Part shown: in pieces, positions 55,883 to 64,000 of the stretch
How the letters are laid out: each line of letters opens with the position of its first letter
Position numbering within the stretch: the stretch's first letter is position 1
Origin: Candidatus Dietzia intestinigallinarum
Lineage (GTDB): Bacteria > Actinomycetota > Actinomycetes > Mycobacteriales > Mycobacteriaceae
DNA: 64,000 nt
NCBI GenBank assembly: GCA_019119875.1
Contig: DWWG01000209.1
Location: forward strand, 1 to 64,000
Direction of reading: 5' to 3'
The notes under the pieces: model-generated
What the model was told of the DNA's origin: nothing
The model's input: the letters and a program-made list of their open reading frames with translations, nothing else
The model's database searches: none
Made by a program: the position numbers and the translations under genes

Positions 55883-57313
55883 TTACCGCTGCGTTGGATA
55901 CTGGTTCGCTGGTGTTCCGGAATAGGCCAGGTTTCCTGAGTGCGATCCGTAGAATTCGTCAACCGAGTTATCACCGGGACTGCCCTGCGGATCACCCGAT
56001 TCCGGGTCATCCTCGTTCTCGCCTGAATTCGCCATGATTCTCCGCGACACCACATATCCGATCGCCGCGATGAAAAGCAGGGCCGCGAGGGAAAGGAAGA
56101 CCCATTCCCATTTGACGGATTCGGAGAATCCGCCATTCACGGAAACGAGCGACACGTCACTGATGGCGAATCGTTGGCTGCCTTCCAGGCCGGATCCGGC
56201 ACCGACCGCACGGATCTCGTATGTGCCGGGTTCGATATCGTCCGGCAGCGTGATCACCCCGGCGATCTCGCCGTCGACACCGGTGGTCAACGGACCGACC
56301 GCGGCTATGCCCTGGCCGAGTGACACCGTGGCCTGCTCCCCCGGCCAGAACCCGTAGGCGGTATAGGCGAGGGCTCCGCCGGGTCTCGCCGAGGCGCGAT
56401 CCACGGTGACCTCGATCGCGCCCGTGGCGCTTCCGCCACCGGACGCCGCCGCGGTGTCGCCCCCGTCCGACTCAGCGCTCTCCGGATCACCGCCGGCGCC
56501 ACCCGAGCTTCGATCACCCGAGGCCGCCGCCGAGCCGCCGCCACCTGAGGACGACTGCTGCTGGACAGCTTCTCGGGTCCGCGCCTGCCCGGTGCCCGCC
56601 TGTGGGCGTTCGGAGGCACCTCGGGCGGACTGCGCCCCGGGCGCCGCGGCGGCAGCTCCTCCGTCGGTCTGCTCACCGCCGCCGTTGTCGTCGCCCCCGG
56701 CGTTCCCGCCTCCGCCGGTGCCTCCGGTGGCTTCGAAGGTGACGGGAACGAAGGTCTCGTTGTTCGCGTTCTTCACCCCGTGGGCGCCGAAGGTCATCCA
56801 GCCGCAGGTGACCCGCGTGCAGTCGACCGTCACGGTCTTGCCGCTCCGATCCTTCGCGGTGAAACGAGGACCCGGCACGTTCAGCGAGAGTCGAAACGAC
56901 CCGTTGCTGGAGAACGTGGCGTGCGCCTCACCCTCGGTGGACGACCCCGGGTAGGCGACGAATCCCATGTAACCCTGGTTGTTCTTCGATTCCGAGTCGG
57001 GGACGTACTGATAGTCGGTCCCGGTCACGCCCCCCTGGGACGGGCGCCACGTGCGTTCGTTGACCCAGCCGAAGGTGACATAGACACCGCCGAATCCCCC
57101 CTCGATCACCTGGTATCCCGAACCCTGCAGATCGAACCGTGTGGGACCGTTTGTCGAGGCGGTGACACCACCGAGCTCACTGGTCACCGACAGTCGAGCC
57201 GCGGCGTCGGCCGAGGGCGGCGCGAGTACCGACACCAGAGCCGCGACCAGTCCGGCGACCGCGAACAACGCCACCAACGGCAGCGTCCGGAAACGAATCG
57301 TTGACACCTTCAC
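55883..57313 (-). CDS. cell-surface anchored protein of the haem operon (HtaC-like position), unknown function
   Basis: A 476-residue protein starting at GTG 57313, overlapping the hmuV stop (GTGA), with CGGAGAG upstream. The signal peptide LVALFAVAGLVAALVSVLAP ends ADAA. Residues about 38-195 hold the domain shared with 52443-53129 (VYVTFGWVNERTWRPSQGG, YMGFVAYPGSSTEGEAHATF, and a Cys pair VDCTRVTCGWMTFGAHG). A Gly/Ser/Ala-rich linker follows, then an Ig-like repeat (AIEVTVDRASARPGGALAYT, VSLVSVNGGFS), a membrane helix WVFLSLAALLFIAAIGYVVS and an acidic cytoplasmic tail. Its place inside the operon suggests haem capture or relay, but no HtaA motif is present. Confidence 0.75.
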   Translation of the reverse strand: MKVSTIRFRTLPLVALFAVAGLVAALVSVLAPPSADAAARLSVTSELGGVTASTNGPTRFDLQGSGYQVIEGGFGGVYVTFGWVNERTWRPSQGGVTGTDYQYVPDSESKNNQGYMGFVAYPGSSTEGEAHATFSSNGSFRLSLNVPGPRFTAKDRSGKTVTVDCTRVTCGWMTFGAHGVKNANNETFVPVTFEATGGTGGGGNAGGDDNGGGEQTDGGAAAAAPGAQSARGASERPQAGTGQARTREAVQQQSSSGGGGSAAASGDRSSGGAGGDPESAESDGGDTAAASGGGSATGAIEVTVDRASARPGGALAYTAYGFWPGEQATVSLGQGIAAVGPLTTGVDGEIAGVITLPDDIEPGTYEIRAVGAGSGLEGSQRFAISDVSLVSVNGGFSESVKWEWVFLSLAALLFIAAIGYVVSRRIMANSGENEDDPESGDPQGSPGDNSVDEFYGSHSGNLAYSGTPANQYPTQR

Positions 57314-58230
57314 GAGACACTCTCCGAATCAGATGAGGAGTTCAGCCCGGCTCCGGCGAATCCGCGATCGGCGCCCGGGGCGTCCGGGTGTTCCACACCG
57401 TTGCGCCTGTCGCGCCGGTCCGGAGTGACCAGCAGGTCACCGGTGACGGGATGACGATGGACGAGAACGGGCTGCTGATAGACCTCGTTGATCAGCTCTT
57501 CGGTGAGGACCTGCTCCGGGGCCCCTTCCGCCCGCACCGCCCCCCGGGACAGCAGCACGATCCGGTCGGCGTACGCCGCCGCGAGGGCGAGATCGTGCAG
57601 CACCACCACCACGGCTCCGCCGGAGTCGGCCGCCTCGCGGGCCAGGTTGAGCACGATCTCCTGGTGCCGCAGATCCACGGCCGCGGTCGGCTCGTCCAGC
57701 ATCAGGATGCCGGTCTCCTGCGCCAGTGCCCGGGACATGGACACCCGGCCCTTCTCCCCGCCGGACAGCGTCGGGAAGGTGCGGCTTTGCAGGTGCGCCA
57801 CCTCGGTGGCCTCCAGCGCGGTGTCGATCGCGATGTCGTCGCGCTCCTCGGCCTCGGTGTTGATCCACGGTGCCCGCGCCATGGCGACCACCTCGCGGAC
57901 CGAGAACGGGAACGAGACCGTGTTGACCTGGCTCAGCATCGCCCTACGACGGGACAGATCCTTGAGTTTCCAGTCGGCCAGCGGCACCTCGTCGAGGTAG
58001 ACGCGTCCCGAGTCCGGGCGGGTGTCCCCGGCCACGACTCCCAGGAGCGTCGACTTGCCGGCACCGTTCGGGCCGACGAGCGCGAGCATCTCCCCGTGCC
58101 GGATCGTCAGGTCGATGGAGTCGAGGAGCACCTTTCCGCCGATGCTGTAGGACACGTTCTCCACGACGATCGCGGGCGTACCGGGCCGGATCTCCTCGCC
58201 CGGGGCCCCGCCTGCACGTGTGTGGCTCAT
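57310..58230 (-). CDS. hmuV: haem ABC transporter ATP-binding protein
   Basis: A 306-residue ATPase starting at ATG 58230, which overlaps the hmuU stop. All ABC motifs are present: Walker A ALVGPNGAGKSTLLGVVAG, Q-loop AMLSQVNTVSFPFSVREVVA, signature TLSGGEKGRVSMSRALAQE, Walker B GILMLDEPTAAVDLRH and H-loop VVVVLHDLALAAAYADRIVL. The C-terminal extension PVLVHRHPVTGDLLVTPDR is typical of the HmuV/FecE type. It energises HmuU. Confidence 0.96.
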   Translation of the reverse strand: MSHTRAGGAPGEEIRPGTPAIVVENVSYSIGGKVLLDSIDLTIRHGEMLALVGPNGAGKSTLLGVVAGDTRPDSGRVYLDEVPLADWKLKDLSRRRAMLSQVNTVSFPFSVREVVAMARAPWINTEAEERDDIAIDTALEATEVAHLQSRTFPTLSGGEKGRVSMSRALAQETGILMLDEPTAAVDLRHQEIVLNLAREAADSGGAVVVVLHDLALAAAYADRIVLLSRGAVRAEGAPEQVLTEELINEVYQQPVLVHRHPVTGDLLVTPDRRDRRNGVEHPDAPGADRGFAGAGLNSSSDSESVS

Positions 58231-59366
58231 CCCCAACCCCCTGCGGTGCGACGTGTGCGGCGGAGCAGCCAGAAGAAGAACGGTCCACCGACGAGCGCGG
58301 TGATCATGCCGAGAGGCAGGTCCGCGTAGGCGACCGCGGTGCGGGCGAAGAGGTCGGCCGCGGTGAGCACGAGCGCACCACCGACGACGGACGCCGGGAT
58401 GAGCATCCGGTGGCCGGGCCCGATCATCATGCGGATCAGGTGCGGCACCACCAGTCCGACAAAGGCGACGATCCCGACGAACGAGACCGCTGCCGCGGTG
58501 AGCAGGCCCACCAGCAGGATCGAGAAGATCCGCAGCCGCTCGACGTCCACACCCAGGTGACGGGCCGAGCGTTCGCCCAGCGACAGGATGTCCAGGGAAC
58601 GGGCCAGCCGCATCGACAGGAGGATGCCGATGATCGCGATGGGCGCGACGATGACGACCTGTTCCCAGCGGCTTCCGGCCAGGCTGCCCATCTGCCAGAA
58701 CACGATCTCCTCGCGGGCCTGGGTGTCGCCGATGAACATGAGGAACGCCAGCAGCGCGCCGGCGACGGCGTTGATCGCGATACCGGTGAGGACGAGCGTC
58801 ACGACCTCGGTCCGGCCGTTGCTGCGGCTGAACAGGTACACGGCCGCGGTGGTTGCCACTCCCGCGACGAACGCGCACACGACCTGGGTCCAGGAACCGA
58901 AGGCGGTGAGGCCGAAGACGATCGCCGCGGCGGCGCCGACCGCGGCACCGGAGGAGACGCCCACGACGCTGGGTTCGGCGAGCGGGTTCCCGAACGCGCC
59001 CTGCATGAGCACGCCCCCGATGGCCAGTGCCGCGCCGACAGCCGCCGCCATGGCCACCCGGGGGAACCGGACGCTCCAGAGCGTGTTGTAGGCCTGCGGA
59101 TGCGACGCGGCCCCACCGACGTCGATGCCGATCCCCTGCAGGAAGCCGGAGGCCACCTCTCCGACCGGGATGGACAGCTGGCCGGAGCTGGCGGAGATGA
59201 GGATGAACACGACCAGCGCGACCAGCATGCCGACGATCAGCGCCATTCCGGAGAACATGCGTTTCGCCGAGCCCGGCTCGCCGCCCCGCGCCGGGGAGGC
59301 TGCGGGCGTTTCCGGTGCGGGCGCGGGTGTGGTGGCCGCCCTGCGGGGGCTCTCTGTGGTGGTCAC
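58227..59366 (-). CDS. hmuU: haem ABC transporter permease (FecCD family)
   Basis: A 379-residue permease starting at GTG 59366, overlapping the hmuT stop (GTGA). Eight to ten helices carry family motifs: LWSVRFPRVAMAAAVGAALA, GVLMQGAFGNPLAEPSVVGV, SSGAAVGAAAAIVFGL, VLTGIAINAVAGALLAFLMF, FWQMGSLAGSRWEQV, LGERSARHLGVDVERLRIFS and VGIVAFVGLVVPHLIRMMIG, the last being the ATPase coupling loop. The N-terminal 35 residues are a cytoplasmic Ala/Pro/Thr-rich extension. It moves haem inward with HmuV. Confidence 0.95.
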   Translation of the reverse strand: MTTTESPRRAATTPAPAPETPAASPARGGEPGSAKRMFSGMALIVGMLVALVVFILISASSGQLSIPVGEVASGFLQGIGIDVGGAASHPQAYNTLWSVRFPRVAMAAAVGAALAIGGVLMQGAFGNPLAEPSVVGVSSGAAVGAAAAIVFGLTAFGSWTQVVCAFVAGVATTAAVYLFSRSNGRTEVVTLVLTGIAINAVAGALLAFLMFIGDTQAREEIVFWQMGSLAGSRWEQVVIVAPIAIIGILLSMRLARSLDILSLGERSARHLGVDVERLRIFSILLVGLLTAAAVSFVGIVAFVGLVVPHLIRMMIGPGHRMLIPASVVGGALVLTAADLFARTAVAYADLPLGMITALVGGPFFFWLLRRTRRTAGGWG

Positions 59367-60457
59367 AGTGCCCCCGGCGCGTAGAGGGCGACGGCGAGAG
59401 CGTTGAGAACCGCGGGTGTGCGGGTGCCGTAGGACAGGATCTGCTCATCGGGCATCGCGATCACGCGACGGTTCTGGCCCGCCGGGGTGTTGGCCAGCGC
59501 CGGGAACTGCTCGATGAGTCCGTCGATGCCGCCCACGGACTCCAGTCCCTTGGTCATCATCAACAGGACGTCCGGTTGGGCGGAGATGATGGCCTCGTCG
59601 TTGGCCGGTCTGGCGCCGGACCACCCGATCTCGGAGGAGACGTCGTAGCCGCCGGCGGCCTCGATCAGCGAGTCCGCGCCACTGTCCTCGCCGAAGATGT
59701 AGTAGATGCCGGCCTGCCCGCGAGCGTAGATGAACAGGGTCCGCAGTTCCTGGTTGAGGTCGGTGGGGACGATCGTCTCCACCCCTGCGATCGAGGTGGC
59801 GGTCTCCGCCTCGATGCGCTCGGCCAGCTTCGCGCCGCGCTCCGGGACCCCGAGCGCCTCCGCGACCGACATCGTCAGGCTCGTGATGTTGTCCAGCCCG
59901 CGGTCGGCGTCGACCACCACGACGGGGATCCCGGCATCACGCATCTGCAGCACGACGTCCCAGGGCCCGAGGGAGGTGTCGGTGATGAGCACCGAGGGGT
60001 TGAGGTCGAGTATCGCCTCGGCGCTGAGCTCGTGGCCGTTGGTCGTGACCAGCGGCCGGTCGGCGATCTCGTCGAAGCTGGAGGAGACGTCCCTGCCGAT
60101 CACGTTGTCGCCCAGACCGAGCTCGAACACCATGCGGGATGTGGTGCCGTACAGATCGAGCGGGAGGATCCGGCTGATGTCGGTGATCTCCACCTCGGTG
60201 CCCTGGTTGTCCGTGACCGTGACGGGAAGGACCGGCTCGGGGCCGTCCACCGGGTCGATCGGATCGTCGGCCAGATCCAGGATCAACTCACCCTGGAAGT
60301 CACGAGTGTCCGACGCGGGGGTCACCTCCGCGGCCGACGGGGCCTCGGTGATCACATCGCCGCCCGACGCGCCGCCGGAGGCACCGCAGGCACCCAGTGT
60401 CAGGACTAGAAGTGCGGAGGTCACGATACGGGCCGCACCCGTGCGTCTTCTGAGCAT
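59363..60457 (-). CDS. hmuT: haem-binding lipoprotein HmuT (ABC substrate-binding protein)
   Basis: A 364-residue protein starting at ATG 60457 (MLRRRTGAARIV); TATTCT lies six bases upstream, so translation is probably leaderless, and a TTG at 60463 is ignored. The signal peptide ends in lipobox TLGAC, so it is lipid-anchored. The TroA-like two-lobe fold shows LDLYGTTSRMVFELGLGDNV, VTTNGHELSAEAILDLNPSV with a candidate axial His, IPVVVVDADRGLDNITSLTM and YARGQAGIYYIFGEDSGADS with a candidate Tyr ligand. It receives haem from HtaA proteins. It is first in a probable operon hmuT-hmuU-hmuV-57313-htaA-htaB. Confidence 0.94.
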   Translation of the reverse strand: MLRRRTGAARIVTSALLVLTLGACGASGGASGGDVITEAPSAAEVTPASDTRDFQGELILDLADDPIDPVDGPEPVLPVTVTDNQGTEVEITDISRILPLDLYGTTSRMVFELGLGDNVIGRDVSSSFDEIADRPLVTTNGHELSAEAILDLNPSVLITDTSLGPWDVVLQMRDAGIPVVVVDADRGLDNITSLTMSVAEALGVPERGAKLAERIEAETATSIAGVETIVPTDLNQELRTLFIYARGQAGIYYIFGEDSGADSLIEAAGGYDVSSEIGWSGARPANDEAIISAQPDVLLMMTKGLESVGGIDGLIEQFPALANTPAGQNRRVIAMPDEQILSYGTRTPAVLNALAVALYAPGAL

Positions 60458-60464
60458 GCGCAAA

Positions 60465-60519
60465 GAATAGCACCAGCCGTGTAGGTAAGCCTAACCTTGT
60501 CGAGCCCAGCCTAACCTAA
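60465..60519 (-). promoter_or_regulatory. hmuT promoter with two IdeR/DtxR-type boxes
   Basis: A -10 hexamer TATTCT (60470-60465, minus strand) precedes the hmuT ATG by six bases. Upstream, GTAGGTAAGCCTAACCTTG (60481-60499) matches the IdeR/DtxR consensus closely, and a second, weaker box CGAGCCCAGCCTAACCTAA (60501-60519) follows at a 20-bp offset. Iron-dependent repression of the whole haem-uptake operon is expected. Confidence 0.88.
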
Positions 60520-60680
60520 GTTTGATCACTGCAGGTCACGGCACTATCCCGTGATGGATGCGCGACAAAAGTGACCCGCTCAACTGCACGATCCGGGCCG
60601 ATCGCCAATAAGAAGCGGATTCTCCGGACGCGATCCGCGAACTGGACACGTGCCCATTTGACGGGGACGCGGACGACGAC

Positions 60681-60712
60681 GGCCGCCCCGGGAGTCTTCT
60701 CCCGGGGCGGCC
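60681..60712 (-). terminator. terminator downstream of fadB (distal)
   Basis: GGCCGCCCCGGGAG (60681-60694) and CTCCCGGGGCGGCC (60699-60712) form a perfect 14-bp stem with a TCTT loop. Confidence 0.88.
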
Positions 60713-60728
60713 GTGTCGTGTGGGGTCG

Positions 60729-60754
60729 GTGCAGGCGGTCGCGACCGCCTGCAC
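60729..60754 (-). terminator. perfect 26-bp palindrome 14 bp after the fadB stop
   Basis: GTGCAGGCGGTCG directly abuts its inverse CGACCGCCTGCAC with no spacer. Together with the hairpin at 60681-60712 it makes a tandem pair in the fadB 3' flank. A zero-loop palindrome is also a possible protein-binding site. Confidence 0.7.
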
Positions 60755-60767
60755 CGCTACCTGCCGG

Positions 60768-62957
60768 TCAGCCCTGCTCCGCCGCCAGCTTCTTCAGCGA
60801 CTCGGTGGGGGCGAACCGCTCGCCGTACTTGGCGGCCAGCTCCTCCGCCCGGGCGACGAAGCCCTTGTAGCCCGAGGCCTCCTCGGCTCCCGGCTCCGCG
60901 TAGTTCTTGGCGAACTGGCGGGTGCCGCCGGTCCATGCCGGGAATCCGATGCCGATGATCGAGCCGATGTTCGCGTCGGCGTCGTCGACGATCACTCCCT
61001 CGTCGACGCACTTCTGCGTCTCGAGAACCTCGGCGAAGAGCATGCGGTCCACCAGGTCCTGCAGCGGCGGGGCGTTGTCGGGCGAGGTGTTGAACGCCTC
61101 GCGCAGCCCCGGCCACAGACCGGTGCGCTTGCCGTCGACGTACTCGTAGAAGCCGGCGCCGGCGGCGCGGCCGCTGCGCTCGATCTCCTCGACCATCTTG
61201 AGCACCACGCGGTCCGAGGCGTTGGGCACGTACTCCTTGCCCGCGGCCTCCTCGGCCTCACGGGTGGCCTGACGGATCTTGACCATGAGGTTGAGGTTGA
61301 GCTCATCCGACAGCTGCAGCGGCGCGGCCGGGTAGCCGGCGATGCGCCCGGCCTGCTCGATGGTCGCGGGCTCGATGCCCTCGTCGAGCATGCCGATCGC
61401 CTCGTTGACGAACGTGCCGATCACGCGCGAGGTGTAGAACCCGCGCGAGTCGTTCACCACGATCGGCACCTTGCGGATGGCGAGGGTGAGGTCGATCGCC
61501 TTGGCCAGGGTCTCCGGGGTGGTCTTGTCGCCCTTGATGATCTCCACCAGCTGCATCTTGTCGACCGGGGAGAAGAAGTGGATACCGATGAAGTCCTCCG
61601 GGCGCTGAACGCCCGTGGCCAGGTCGGTGATCGGCAGGGTCGAGGTGTTGGAGCCGAGCAGTGCGTCGGGGGCGACGATCCCCTCGATCTCCTGGAAGAC
61701 CTTCTTCTTCAGCTCGGGCGACTCGAACACGGCCTCGATCACCGTGTCGCAGCCTGCGAGATCCGCGGCGTCGGCGGTCGGGGTGATGCGGGCCAGGAGG
61801 GCGTCGGACTTCTCCTTGGTGGTACGGCCGCGCTCGAGTGCCTTGGCCTCGAGCTTCTCCGAGTAGGCCTTGCCCTTCTCGGCGCCGCCCAGCTCGACGT
61901 CCTTGAGGACGACCTCCATGCCGGCCTTGGCGCAGACGTACGCGATCCCGGCGCCCATCATGCCGGCGCCCAGGACGCCGACCTTGGTGAACTCGGTCTT
62001 CGGGATCTCCGAGCCGTCGGCGGCCTTGGGACGGGCTCCGCCGGAGGCGCAGTGCTGCATGTCGAAGAAGAACGCCTGGATCATGTTCTTCGCGATCGGC
62101 CCCGTGACGAGGGAGGTGAAGTAGCGGGCTTCGATCTGCTCGGCGGTGGCGAAATCGACCTGGGAGCCCTCGACCGCGGCGGCCATGATCGCCCGCGGAG
62201 CCGGGGAGGGCGCGCCCTTGGTCTGCTTGCGCATGTTGGCGGGGAAGGACGGCAGCACGCCGGCCAGGGCGGGCTCGTCGATGGTGCCGCCGGGCAGCTT
62301 CCAGCCCTTGCGGTCCCACGGCTGCGAGGCCTCGGGCCCGGTCTTCAGCCAGGCCTTGGCCGCGTCGATCAGCTTCTCGGGTTCCACGACCTCGTCGACC
62401 AGGCCCATCTCCAGCGCCTTGGCGGGGACGAAGGACTTTCCGGACATGAGGATGTTGGGCACGGCCTGGGCCAGGCCGAACATACGGACGGTACGGACGA
62501 TGCCGCCGCCGCCGGGCAGCAGGCCGAGGGTGACCTCGGGCAGGCCGACCTTGGCGCCGCGCGCATCCGCCAGGACACGGTGGTGGCAGGCCAGTGCCAG
62601 CTCGAGGCCGCCGCCGAGTGCCGCGCCGTTGATGGCGGCCACGACGGGCACGCCGCAGGTCTCCAGGGCGCGCATGCGCCCCTTGATCGACATGGACCGC
62701 TTGTACAGATCCTCCGCGTCCGCCGGGCCGGCCTTGATCATGGACTTGAGGTCGCCGCCGCCGAAGAAGCTCTTCTTCGCCGAGGTCAGCACGACACCCT
62801 TGATCGAGTCCTTCTCGGCCTCGATGCGGTCGACGGTGGCCGCGAAGTCGTCGATGAAGCGGGCGTTCATCGTGTTGGCGCCGTGGTCGGGATCATCCAT
62901 GGTGAGGGTGACGAAGCCGTCGCCGTCCTGCTCCCACCGGAACATGTTGTCGCTCAC
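60768..62957 (-). CDS. fadB: fatty acid oxidation multifunctional protein: enoyl-CoA hydratase / 3-hydroxyacyl-CoA dehydrogenase
   Basis: A 729-residue protein starting at GTG 62957 with AGGAG upstream. The N-terminal crotonase domain keeps both catalytic glutamates (AALGGGLELALACHHRV and VGLPEVTLGLLPGGGG), unlike the EchA6-like protein at 7.5 kb. The dehydrogenase part has the NAD site KVGVLGAGMMGAGIAYVCAK, the catalytic His segment DFIGIHFFSPVDKMQLVEII and GFYTSRVIGTFVNEAIGMLD, then the C-terminal dimerisation domain. It performs hydration and NAD-dependent oxidation in beta-oxidation. fadA lies 42 bp upstream on the same strand, the usual trifunctional pairing, as in Rv0860-Rv0859. Confidence 0.96.
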   Translation of the reverse strand: MSDNMFRWEQDGDGFVTLTMDDPDHGANTMNARFIDDFAATVDRIEAEKDSIKGVVLTSAKKSFFGGGDLKSMIKAGPADAEDLYKRSMSIKGRMRALETCGVPVVAAINGAALGGGLELALACHHRVLADARGAKVGLPEVTLGLLPGGGGIVRTVRMFGLAQAVPNILMSGKSFVPAKALEMGLVDEVVEPEKLIDAAKAWLKTGPEASQPWDRKGWKLPGGTIDEPALAGVLPSFPANMRKQTKGAPSPAPRAIMAAAVEGSQVDFATAEQIEARYFTSLVTGPIAKNMIQAFFFDMQHCASGGARPKAADGSEIPKTEFTKVGVLGAGMMGAGIAYVCAKAGMEVVLKDVELGGAEKGKAYSEKLEAKALERGRTTKEKSDALLARITPTADAADLAGCDTVIEAVFESPELKKKVFQEIEGIVAPDALLGSNTSTLPITDLATGVQRPEDFIGIHFFSPVDKMQLVEIIKGDKTTPETLAKAIDLTLAIRKVPIVVNDSRGFYTSRVIGTFVNEAIGMLDEGIEPATIEQAGRIAGYPAAPLQLSDELNLNLMVKIRQATREAEEAAGKEYVPNASDRVVLKMVEEIERSGRAAGAGFYEYVDGKRTGLWPGLREAFNTSPDNAPPLQDLVDRMLFAEVLETQKCVDEGVIVDDADANIGSIIGIGFPAWTGGTRQFAKNYAEPGAEEASGYKGFVARAEELAAKYGERFAPTESLKKLAAEQG

Positions 62958-62999
62958 TGGTTTTCTACTCCTGTATGGCTGTGGTGTCGGTGGGCCGGG

Positions 63000-64000
<1,001 letters not shown>

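Noticed and set aside
57310-59448. An apparent 712-residue protein ending as HmuV
   Set aside because: The first 400 residues are an out-of-frame reading of hmuU; the ABC domain begins at ATG 58230, which overlaps the hmuU stop.

Overview
The window is high-GC DNA with gene order, lipoproteins and surface proteins typical of the mycolic-acid Actinomycetota (Mycobacteriales/Corynebacteriales). A Dietzia-like organism is my best guess from the combination of an HtaA/HmuTUV haem system, PrpE, MctBC and DUF6069 genes, but no single marker fixes the genus. From memory of the M. tuberculosis map, about 8.2-33.7 kb and again 60.7-64 kb follow the order Rv0905 (echA6) - Rv0904c (accD3) - gltA2 - serC - sepH - trmH - DUF3027 - MFS - cspB - rpfA - Rv0862c - Rv0861c (xpb) - fadB - fadA. 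The 27 kb between xpb and fadB looks like lineage-specific accessory cargo.

Layout. 0-2.7 kb: tRNA-Arg(CCT), then a less GC-rich, poorly organised block with one intact unknown gene and two frameshifted or fragmentary genes. 2.7-7.3 kb: a DUF6069 membrane protein, the MctB/MctC monocarboxylate symporter pair and a VWA/substrate-binding protein. 7.5-12 kb: divergent echA6-like/accD3-like pair and propionyl-CoA synthetase. 12.2-16.2 kb: FKBP, citrate synthase, PdxH, SerC. 16.6-28.9 kb: SepH, DUF6928, YnfA, TrmH-type methylase, NCS2 purine permease, DUF2530, DUF3027, glutamine cyclotransferase lipoprotein, MFS, DUF2771, CspB, a small membrane protein, and RpfA behind a c-di-AMP (ydaO-type) riboswitch. 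29-33.7 kb: helicase-associated protein and XPB helicase. 33.8-39 kb: DUF3239, CopD/CtaG copper membrane protein and CopA-type P1B-ATPase, the last two carrying the same palindromic operator at their start codons. 39-50 kb: nitrate/nitrite assimilation (hemD paralogue, nirBD, NnaR-type regulator, electron-transfer flavoprotein, nitrate reductase, NarK). 50.4-60.5 kb: a PatB-like lyase, haem oxygenase and the haem-uptake operon hmuTUV plus HtaA-family surface proteins, with IdeR/DtxR-like boxes in front of hmuO and hmuT. 60.7-64 kb: fadB and a fadA truncated by the window edge.

How the genes work together. The copper pair probably exports or handles copper under one repressor. The nitrogen block imports nitrate (NarK), reduces it to nitrite (NasA with its flavoprotein) and then to ammonium (NirBD); HemD-type enzymes supply the sirohaem precursor, and candidate GlnR/NnaR half-site arrays lie before narK and nirB. 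The iron block captures haem on surface HtaA proteins, relays it to HmuTUV and degrades it with HmuO.

Non-genic structure is unusually rich. One ~80-bp inverted-repeat element occurs at three convergent gene junctions. A second palindromic family, with 17-bp tandem arrays, lies at two or three more junctions. Several coding minisatellites are present, and the HtaA cluster contains a homopolymer frameshift and an orphaned membrane-anchor fragment.
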